A stretch of DNA of 5,098 nt, from assembly GCA_025353085.1 (NCBI GenBank), contig JANXRI010000409.1, forward strand, positions 1 to 5,098. Reading direction: 5' to 3'. The translations under genes were made by a program, and so were the position numbers. The notes beneath the pieces are model-generated. The model was not told the DNA's origin. It did not search any database and was given only the letters and a program-made list of their open reading frames with translations. How positions within the stretch are numbered: the first letter of the stretch is position 1; every line of letters begins with the position of its first letter. Shown here in pieces: positions 1-5,098 of the stretch. The DNA comes from Betaproteobacteria bacterium (lineage in GTDB: Bacteria; Pseudomonadota; Gammaproteobacteria; Burkholderiales; SG8-41).

Positions 1-637
1 CCCGATAAGGCACCGGGGCTAGATACGGCGAATCGGTCTCAACCAGCATGCTTTCCATGGGCACCTCGGTTGCCACCGCCTTGATGTCCTTGGCGTTCTT
101 GAACGTGACTATCCCGGAAAACGATATATAAAACCCCAGATCCATCGCAGCCTTGGCTACTTCCATCGATTCGGTGAAGCAATGCATGACCCCGCCGGCT
201 TTCTCGGCGCCCTCTTCGCGCATGATGCGTAACGTATCGTCAGCGGCGGAGCGGGTATGAATGATCAGCGGTTTGCCGCACTCGCGCGCCGCACGGATAT
301 GCGTGCGGAAACGTTCGCGCTGCCATTCGAGATCGCCCTTCAACCGGAAGTAGTCGAGCCCCGTTTCACCGATGGCGACTATTCTGGGATTGTCGGCGAG
401 CGCGAGAAGTTCCGGCACCGATACCGCATCGACGGCTTCGTAATCCGGATGCACGCCCACCGAACCGTGGATATGCGGATAGGTCTCGGTGATTCGGCGC
501 ACGCGCGGAAAATCTTCGAGAGTCACAGACACGCACAACGCGCGTTCGACCTGATTTTCCCGCATCAGCGCGAATACGGAATCGAGTTGGTCGGCAATCT
601 CCGGAAAATCGAGATGGCAATGCGAATCAACGAGCAT
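1..637 (-). CDS. ycfH: TatD-family metal-dependent hydrolase/DNase (3' end cut by window)
   Basis: Predicted cytoplasmic metal-dependent hydrolase of the TatD family; characterised relatives are 3'-5' DNases with a TIM-barrel fold and two metal ions. The 212 visible residues begin MLVDSHCHLDFP and carry every family metal ligand expected in this part: the HxH pair H6/H8, E91 in GETGLDY, H127 in IIHTRS, H152 in MHCF and D202 in ETDSPYLAP. The family is usually about 255-265 residues, so about 45 C-terminal residues lie beyond base 1. The start is firm: an in-frame stop (TGA, bases 649-647) lies just upstream and ATG at 637 is the first start after it. The start codon lies inside the end of holB (11-base overlap) with no strong Shine-Dalgarno, so translation is probably coupled to holB. 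The symbol follows the E. coli gene in the same position after holB; the physiological substrate of this subgroup is uncertain. Confidence 0.95.
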   Translation of the reverse strand, partial: MLVDSHCHLDFPEIADQLDSVFALMRENQVERALCVSVTLEDFPRVRRITETYPHIHGSVGVHPDYEAVDAVSVPELLALADNPRIVAIGETGLDYFRLKGDLEWQRERFRTHIRAARECGKPLIIHTRSAADDTLRIMREEGAEKAGGVMHCFTESMEVAKAAMDLGFYISFSGIVTFKNAKDIKAVATEVPMESMLVETDSPYLAPVPYR

Positions 638-1658
638 AGCTGGCCGTCAGGTCTTCACCGCGCAGCAATGCGGTATATGAAAACAATAATTGTTCGATAT
701 AGAGGCGGGGATTTAGCGGATGGTGAACGCTGCGTTGCTGGCGCACGAGCGTGCGATGAAAGCGCGCAATATCGACGGCGCGCAGGCGGCTCGCCACCTG
801 GCCCAGCGTTTTCGCGTAATCGGGGTTGTAGCGAACCAGGCCAACGGACTTGGCGCTCAGCAAGTCATAGCTCCAGCGCTGCAGCCAGCCTAACAATCGG
901 GGTATCGGAAATTCGCGCACGTGTTCAGCCAACGCGAACGCGTCGACGGTCGGCGCGGCCAGGCCGCCGAACAAGGCTTTGCGCTGCTGCCAGAATGCGC
1001 CGTCATCGAGCGCCAGTGCGGCGAGCGGCGCATTGCCCGTTTGCGCGAGACTTAGCGCCGGTTCAGTGACCCCCTGTTCGCGCAACCATTGTTCGGCCAT
1101 CTCCACCGGCGGCGTCGGCAGCACGATTTGCTGGCAGCGGCTGATGATAGTCGCGGGCAGATAACTGGGGCGGTGGGAGACCAGCATGAAACGGGTGTGC
1201 GGCGGCGGTTCCTCGAGACTCTTTAACAACGCATTGGCCGCGTTGACGTTCAAAGTTTCTGCCGGATATAGCACGATCGTTTTTGCGCCAGTTTGATGTG
1301 CAGTTAAATTGACGAAACTCTCTAAGCCCCTCACTTCATTAACGACGATTTCTTCCCTGGGTTTACTACGACCTTGGGCTGCCGCTTCCTCCGCACCCGA
1401 GGGCCGCATCACTTCAGGAAGCAATTCCCGATAATCCGGGTGGGCATCCGCCGCAAACCACCGGCAGCTTTGACACTCGTCACAGGCCGCGTTCTCAACG
1501 GGACTAGTGCAGGCAAGTGATTGCGCGAGCTTGCGCACGAAATCGAGCTTGCCAATACCTTCCCTGCCGCGAAACAACAAAGCATGCGGCAACCCCTCCC
1601 GGCGTTGCACGAGTTCGCGCCACCGCGCCTGATGCCAGGGATAGACCTCTATCGGCAT
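627..1658 (-). CDS. holB: DNA polymerase III delta-prime subunit (clamp loader)
   Basis: Delta-prime subunit of the clamp-loader complex, which opens the beta sliding clamp and places it on primed DNA during replication. The protein has 343 residues, close to the usual 330-340. An AAA+ fold is visible: P-loop-like GREGIGK at 31-37, a four-cysteine zinc module (C50, C59, C62, C65), the conserved AANALLKSLEEPP segment at 140-152, and the SRC arginine-finger motif at 173-175. The C-terminal end has HPLNPRLYIEQLLF at 313-326, typical of the helical collar domain. A hydrophilic, probably flexible linker (about 84-103, rich in E, A and K/R) follows the zinc module. The P-loop lysine K37 is followed by Leu rather than Ser/Thr, consistent with a subunit that does not hydrolyse ATP. 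The ATG at 1658 overlaps the end of tmk by 10 bases; a weak Shine-Dalgarno GGAA (1667-1664) sits 6 bases upstream, counted from GGA. The end overlaps tatD by 11 bases. Confidence 0.96.
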   Translation of the reverse strand: MPIEVYPWHQARWRELVQRREGLPHALLFRGREGIGKLDFVRKLAQSLACTSPVENAACDECQSCRWFAADAHPDYRELLPEVMRPSGAEEAAAQGRSKPREEIVVNEVRGLESFVNLTAHQTGAKTIVLYPAETLNVNAANALLKSLEEPPPHTRFMLVSHRPSYLPATIISRCQQIVLPTPPVEMAEQWLREQGVTEPALSLAQTGNAPLAALALDDGAFWQQRKALFGGLAAPTVDAFALAEHVREFPIPRLLGWLQRWSYDLLSAKSVGLVRYNPDYAKTLGQVASRLRAVDIARFHRTLVRQQRSVHHPLNPRLYIEQLLFSYTALLRGEDLTASYAR

Positions 1659-2266
1659 AACGGTTCCATGATCTGACGCAGCTCGCGTTGAATCTGTTCG
1701 ACCGGCGTGCCGGCGTCAATTACGCGCATGCGTGTCGCGGACTCGCGCGCGCGGCGTAAATAACCGTCCCGCACCCGCTCAAAAAAATCGTGGCGTTCCA
1801 ACTCGAAACGATCCGGCGCTTTAATGCTGCCTGCGCGCTGGCGTCCGACTTCAGGCGCGACATCAAATAGTAAAGTGAGATCAGGCTGCAAACCTGCCTG
1901 CACCCACTGCTCGAGGATGCACAGCCGCGCCCAGTCGACGCCGCGTCCGCTGCCTTGATAAGCGAACGTTGCATCGGTAAAGCGATCGCAGAGCACCCAG
2001 TCACCTCTTGCGAGGGCTGGCGTTATGACTTTATCGAGGTGCTCACGGCGGGCCGCGAACATCAGCAAGGCTTCGGTCTCGAGATGCATGGCCTCGTTTT
2101 TGTCGAGCAGCAGCGCGCGGAGTTTCTCGCCGATGGTCGTGCCGCCAGGCTCGCGCGTGACGACAGCCTTAATACCGCGCTCTTTGATGAAACCTGCAAG
2201 CCACGCGAGGTGTGTCGTTTTGCCCGCGCCATCTATGCCTTCGAGAGTGATGAATTTTCCGTGCAT
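1649..2266 (-). CDS. tmk: Thymidylate kinase
   Basis: Cytoplasmic dTMP kinase: ATP + dTMP to ADP + dTDP, an essential step shared by the de novo and salvage routes to dTTP. The 205 residues match the usual 205-215. Motifs in order: P-loop GIDGAGKT at 10-17, REPGG at 38-42 (substrate-binding loop), the DRF motif at 94-96 followed by TDATFAYQGSGRG at 97-109 (dTMP-binding region), and an arginine-containing LID around 141-153. There is no Arg in the P-loop while the LID contains basic residues, the arrangement of the E. coli-type (type II) enzyme. The ATG at 2266 lies 5 bases after the mltG stop. No good Shine-Dalgarno is visible before it, so re-initiation after mltG is likely. The MxGKFITLEG N-terminus is the normal family beginning. 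The TAG stop lies within the start of holB. Confidence 0.97.
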   Translation of the reverse strand: MHGKFITLEGIDGAGKTTHLAWLAGFIKERGIKAVVTREPGGTTIGEKLRALLLDKNEAMHLETEALLMFAARREHLDKVITPALARGDWVLCDRFTDATFAYQGSGRGVDWARLCILEQWVQAGLQPDLTLLFDVAPEVGRQRAGSIKAPDRFELERHDFFERVRDGYLRRARESATRMRVIDAGTPVEQIQRELRQIMEPLCR

Positions 2267-2271
2267 GATTT

Positions 2272-3282
2272 TTAGTGTGCGCCGCGCCGCTGGTATTTTG
2301 TCACGGCGCGCTCATGCTCTGCGAGGTTATTCGAAAACTGCGATGAACCGTCGCCCCGCGCGACGAAATAAAGGATTTTGCCGGGCGCCGGATTGAGTGT
2401 TGCGGTCAGCGCCGCCAAACCCGGCAGAGCGATGGGCGTCGGCGGCAGGCCCGTACGCACATAAGTGTTGTACGGCCCGTCGGCCAGCAAGTCTTTTTTG
2501 CGCAGGTTCCCGTCGAATTCCGTCCCGATACCGTAAATCACAGTTGGATCGGTCTGCAGTTTCATGCCGATCTTGAGCCGGTTTATAAACACCGCGGCAA
2601 TCACCGGTCGCTCGCTCGGTTGACCGGTTTCTTTTTCGACGATCGAAGCGAGGATCAGCGCTTCATACGGATTCGCGAGCGGCAGCCCATCGGCGCGCGC
2701 CGTCCACAGCGTGTCAAGTTGAGCACGCATCGCGCGGTGAGCTCGTTGCAGCAAGGCGGTATCGGTCGCGCCGTTCGGAAAGAAATAAGTATCCGGAAAA
2801 AACCACCCTTCCACCGACGACTGCGGAACGCCCAGGCGCGCGGCGAGTTCAGTTTCGGCAACGCCGCGCGTCTCGTGCTTCAGCGCCGGATGCGCGTCGA
2901 GCGCCGCCCGCAACTGGCTGAAAGTCCAACCTTCGACGAGCATAAGCTGGTCCTGTCCGCGCACGCCCGAGGTAATCATCTTCAAGAGTTGGAACGGGCT
3001 TGCTGCGCCGCCCACTTCATAGTTGCCCGCCTGGATATGCGTCGCATGCCCGCTCAAGCGGCCAAGCACTTCGAATTGCCAAGGCATCGAGATCACACCG
3101 GCCTCAGTCATCTGGCGCGCAGCGCTGCGCAGGCTGCTGCCTTGTTTGAGGCTAAATTGTTGCGGCGCAGATGACGCCGCAGAGAGCCATCCGTAACCCA
3201 TTAGCCACGCGGCGAATGCAGCCACCAGCGCGACGCTCAACCATGCGAGTTTCTTCAAGCAGCGTTTAAGCGCCTTGAGCAT
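2272..3282 (-). CDS. mltG: Endolytic murein transglycosylase MltG (YceG family)
   Basis: Inner-membrane lytic transglycosylase that cleaves nascent peptidoglycan glycan strands internally and is thought to act as a terminator of glycan elongation. From the ATG at 3282 the protein has 336 residues (E. coli MltG is 340). It begins with a basic stretch (LKALKRCLKK) followed by one membrane segment at about 12-33, giving a cytoplasmic N-terminus and periplasmic body. A LysM-like region probably covers about 40-120. The YceG catalytic domain shows VEGWFFPDTYFF (158-169), ASIVEKET (212-219) with the predicted catalytic Glu216, FINRLKIGMKLQTDPTVIYG (232-251), YNTYVRTGLPP (271-281) and a terminal FSNNLAEHERAV (316-327). 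The frame stays open upstream to an ATG at 3348, but that would add 22 basic residues before the membrane anchor and deepen the overlap with pabC. The 3282 start has a weak TGGA (3292-3289) at good spacing and is preferred. It overlaps the pabC end by 17 bases. Confidence 0.95.
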   Translation of the reverse strand: MLKALKRCLKKLAWLSVALVAAFAAWLMGYGWLSAASSAPQQFSLKQGSSLRSAARQMTEAGVISMPWQFEVLGRLSGHATHIQAGNYEVGGAASPFQLLKMITSGVRGQDQLMLVEGWTFSQLRAALDAHPALKHETRGVAETELAARLGVPQSSVEGWFFPDTYFFPNGATDTALLQRAHRAMRAQLDTLWTARADGLPLANPYEALILASIVEKETGQPSERPVIAAVFINRLKIGMKLQTDPTVIYGIGTEFDGNLRKKDLLADGPYNTYVRTGLPPTPIALPGLAALTATLNPAPGKILYFVARGDGSSQFSNNLAEHERAVTKYQRRGAH

Positions 3283-4075
3283 CTGCAATCCAGTGCTGAA
3301 TTTGCGCGGTGAGCGCGCTTTTTTGCCAGACCTGGCGCTTGAGTGCAATCACCGGCCACAAGCCGATGACGCTGTTCACCACAAACACTGCGTCGGCCGC
3401 ACCCAGCCTGTCGAGACTAACCGCCGCAATATCCACGGCGAGTCCATGGGCGCGTGCAAGGTCGATAACGAGGTCGCGCATCACACCGGCCACGCCGCAA
3501 TCGGTCAATGCGGGCGTCACGAGCTTGCCTGCCTCGACGATGAACAAGTTGCTCATGGTGCCGCCGATCACGTTGTCGCGTGCATCGCACAGCAAACCTT
3601 CGGCGATCGCAGGATCGTTCCGTTCCATTCGGGCAAGAACATTTTCGAGCCGGTTTAAATGTTTGATGCCGGCCAGGCGTGGCTGCGAGGCGAGCCGTAT
3701 ACGGCAAAGGTGGACCCGTATGCCTTCAGCCGCAAAACGGTCCGGATATTCGAGCAGCGGTCCGGTGATGATCGCACGCGCCGGCACCGGCTCAAGCGGC
3801 GGCGCGTATCCGCGCGCGCTGTCGCCACGCGTGACGATAATCTTGACTACGCAGTCGGCGGCCTCGATCAACGCAATATCACGCTCCAATATCGCACGCG
3901 AGAGGCAGTCAATTTGAAGCGCAGCGCAGTCGTGCGCGAGCTTTGCATATTGGCGTTGCCACAGGAGGGGCTTGCCGGCGCGAACGGGGAAAGTGCGAAA
4001 GACGCCATCGCCATAAGCCAAACCGCGGTCGCGCACGCTGAGCGTGTCGCCGGCGACGCCATTGATGAGATTCAT
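3266..4075 (-). CDS. pabC: Aminodeoxychorismate lyase (PLP fold type IV)
   Basis: Converts 4-amino-4-deoxychorismate to p-aminobenzoate and pyruvate, the last step of PABA supply for folate synthesis. The 269 residues equal the length of E. coli PabC. Features of the fold-type IV PLP aminotransferase/lyase family: N-terminal NLINGVAGD then RDRGLAYGDGVFRT (15-28), the PLP lysine K138 in AGIKHLNRLENVLAR (135-149), and the phosphate-binding part GGTMSNLF (171-178) with a later GVMRD (197-201). The frame is open upstream to 4237, but that extension would run through the end of fabF, is arginine-rich and resembles no family N-terminus. The ATG at 4075, 47 bases after fabF, gives the normal beginning. 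No clear Shine-Dalgarno precedes it. Branched-chain or D-amino-acid aminotransferases share this fold, so sequence alone leaves some doubt; the fabF-pabC-mltG context decides for PabC. Confidence 0.92.
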   Translation of the reverse strand: MNLINGVAGDTLSVRDRGLAYGDGVFRTFPVRAGKPLLWQRQYAKLAHDCAALQIDCLSRAILERDIALIEAADCVVKIIVTRGDSARGYAPPLEPVPARAIITGPLLEYPDRFAAEGIRVHLCRIRLASQPRLAGIKHLNRLENVLARMERNDPAIAEGLLCDARDNVIGGTMSNLFIVEAGKLVTPALTDCGVAGVMRDLVIDLARAHGLAVDIAAVSLDRLGAADAVFVVNSVIGLWPVIALKRQVWQKSALTAQIQHWIADAQGA

Positions 4076-4122
4076 GCGAGTGCGGGTGCTGACAATGGCG
4101 CTTGACCGGCGCGGCGGCGAAC
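4076..4122 (-). other. Intergenic spacer fabF-pabC
   Basis: This is the longest non-coding stretch in the window, 47 bases between the fabF stop (TGA, 4125-4123) and the chosen pabC start. It is GC-rich, with no clear inverted repeat followed by a T run, so no intrinsic terminator. A TTGTCA hexamer on the minus strand (4095-4090) resembles a -35 box, but no matching -10 element follows. The pabC frame remains open across the spacer without an ATG, GTG or TTG codon in it. Confidence 0.6.
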
Positions 4123-5098
4123 TCAGACGGCGCGGAATACGAGTGTGCCGTTGGTCCCGCCAAAACCGAACGAATTCGATACCGCGACTTCGATCGGCAT
4201 TCTGCGCGCTTCGTTCGGCACGTAATCCAGATCGCATTGCGGATCCTGATTCACGAGATTGATTGTCGGTGGCGCGATTTGCTCGTGCAGCGCCAGGGCC
4301 GTAAACACGGCTTCAATCCCGCCGGCAGCGCCGAGCAAATGACCGGTCATCGACTTGGTCGAACTGACCGCAAGTTTTTTCGCATGATCGCCGAAGCAGC
4401 GTTTAACCGCGATGGTTTCCGCGATGTCGCCGAGTGGCGTCGAAGTGCCGTGCGCATTGATGTAATCGACCTGGTCGGCGTTGACGCCGCCGTTGCGCAG
4501 TGCGTTGACCATGCAGCGTGCGGCGCCTTCCCCGTCTTCGCACGGTGCAGTGATGTGATGAGCGTCGGCGCTCAGTCCATAGCCTGAGAGCTCGCAGTAA
4601 ATCCGCGCGCCGCGTTTTTTGGCGTGCTCGTACTCTTCGAGCACGAGTACCCCGGCGCCCTCACCGAGCACGAAACCGTCGCGATCTTTATCCCACGGGC
4701 GGCTCGCGAGTTCCGGCGCGTCGTTGCGCGTGGAAAGCGCGCGCGCCGCACAGAAACCGCCTACGCCAAGCGGTGAAACCGTCGACTCGGCGCCACCGGC
4801 GATCATCACGTCGGCATCGCCATACTCGATGAAGCGGCCGGCTTCGCCGATAGAATGGTTAGCCGTCGTACACGCGGTCACGACCGCGATGTTAGGGCCT
4901 TTGAGGCCGTACATAATCGAGAGCTGGCCCGAAATCATATTGATGATCGTGCCGGGCACGAAAAATGGCGAGATTTTTCGCACGCCCCCGGCCAGCATCG
5001 CGTCGTGGGTGGTTTCGATCAATGGCAGGCCGCCGATCCCGGACCCTATGCACACGCCTATCTGGTCACGGTTTTCCTGCTCGAGATTGAGACCGGAG
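4123..5098 (-). CDS. fabF: 3-oxoacyl-[ACP] synthase II (5' end cut by window)
   Basis: Beta-ketoacyl-ACP synthase II (KAS II) condenses malonyl-ACP with a growing acyl-ACP in the cytoplasmic type II fatty-acid pathway. The visible 324 residues are in frame from base 5097 to the end of the window sequence. A GTG codon at 5055-5053 is an internal valine (DQIGVCIGSG), not the start. The catalytic triad is present: Cys76 (TACTTANHS), His216 (NAHGTST) and His253 (KSMTGHLLGAAGG, with Lys248). The Cys-His and His-His spacings (140 and 37) equal those of E. coli FabF (C163, H303, H340), so about 87 N-terminal residues are missing. The C-terminal SNSFGFGGTNGTLVF contains the conserved gating-loop region. 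KSMTGHLLGAAGG and the CTT-type active site favour FabF over FabB. The residues after the active-site Cys (TTANHS) differ from the more usual TT/TSG pattern. The gene stands first of the visible cluster; acpP usually lies upstream but is outside the window. Confidence 0.96.
   Translation of the reverse strand, partial: SGLNLEQENRDQIGVCIGSGIGGLPLIETTHDAMLAGGVRKISPFFVPGTIINMISGQLSIMYGLKGPNIAVVTACTTANHSIGEAGRFIEYGDADVMIAGGAESTVSPLGVGGFCAARALSTRNDAPELASRPWDKDRDGFVLGEGAGVLVLEEYEHAKKRGARIYCELSGYGLSADAHHITAPCEDGEGAARCMVNALRNGGVNADQVDYINAHGTSTPLGDIAETIAVKRCFGDHAKKLAVSSTKSMTGHLLGAAGGIEAVFTALALHEQIAPPTINLVNQDPQCDLDYVPNEARRMPIEVAVSNSFGFGGTNGTLVFRAV

Noticed and set aside
257..1069. A 270-codon plus-strand open frame antisense to tatD and holB.
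   Set aside because: It lies opposite two well-supported genes, its product is arginine-rich with no recognisable domain, and such long antisense frames are common in GC-rich DNA.
3309..3917. Plus-strand open frame of 202 codons opposite pabC, rich in Ser, Arg and Ala.
   Set aside because: Low-complexity composition typical of antisense frames; pabC on the other strand has family motifs and normal length.
4076..4122. Possible internal promoter (TTGTCA) in the fabF-pabC spacer.
   Set aside because: No suitable -10 element at the right distance; a single hexamer match is not enough.
4076..4237. Possible 54-residue N-terminal extension of PabC.
   Set aside because: It would overlap the fabF C-terminus, is arginine-rich, and the ATG at 4075 gives the exact family N-terminus and length.
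4102..4587. Plus-strand open frame of 161 codons opposite fabF.
   Set aside because: Shadow of the fabF codon pattern; the minus-strand frame has the full KAS II active site.
1..5098. An undescribed defence, mobile or regulatory system.
   Set aside because: All DNA except about 50 bases is accounted for by six core housekeeping genes in a known conserved order, with no repeats, integrase, toxin-antitoxin or RNA structure visible.

Overview
The window is a single block of six genes, all on the minus strand. It carries the conserved proteobacterial cluster fabF - pabC - mltG - tmk - holB - tatD family (ycfH in E. coli), read from the high-coordinate end to the low end. fabF (5' part) and tatD (3' part) are cut by the window edges; the four genes between them are complete. 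The base composition is GC-rich. The gene order and the protein wording (for example the FabF stretch around STRND...SRPWDKDRDG and the Tmk motif DRFTDATFAYQG) suggest a Proteobacterium, most likely betaproteobacterial. That placement is inferred from recall of families, not from a search.

Layout: fabF (5098 to 4123, about 87 N-terminal residues missing); a 47-base spacer; pabC (4075 to 3266); mltG (3282 to 2272, overlapping pabC by 17 bases); a 5-base gap; tmk (2266 to 1649); holB (1658 to 627, overlapping tmk by 10 bases); tatD (637 to 1, overlapping holB by 11 bases, about 45 C-terminal residues missing). No non-coding stretch is longer than 47 bases. I see no RNA gene, mobile element, CRISPR array, clear terminator or convincing internal promoter. 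The promoter would have to lie upstream of fabF, outside the window.

The products act in different but growth-linked processes: fatty-acid elongation (FabF), p-aminobenzoate for folate (PabC), termination of peptidoglycan glycan strands (MltG), dTMP to dTDP for DNA precursors (Tmk), the clamp-loader delta-prime subunit of the replicase (HolB), and a metal-dependent TatD-type nuclease. The overlaps and very short gaps suggest one transcript with translational coupling.

I looked for an undescribed system and do not find one: this is core housekeeping DNA. The points worth a second look are small: no pilZ gene between holB and tatD, an unusual residue string beside the FabF catalytic cysteine, a delta-prime P-loop that keeps its lysine but lacks the following Ser/Thr, and a low-GC patch inside holB.
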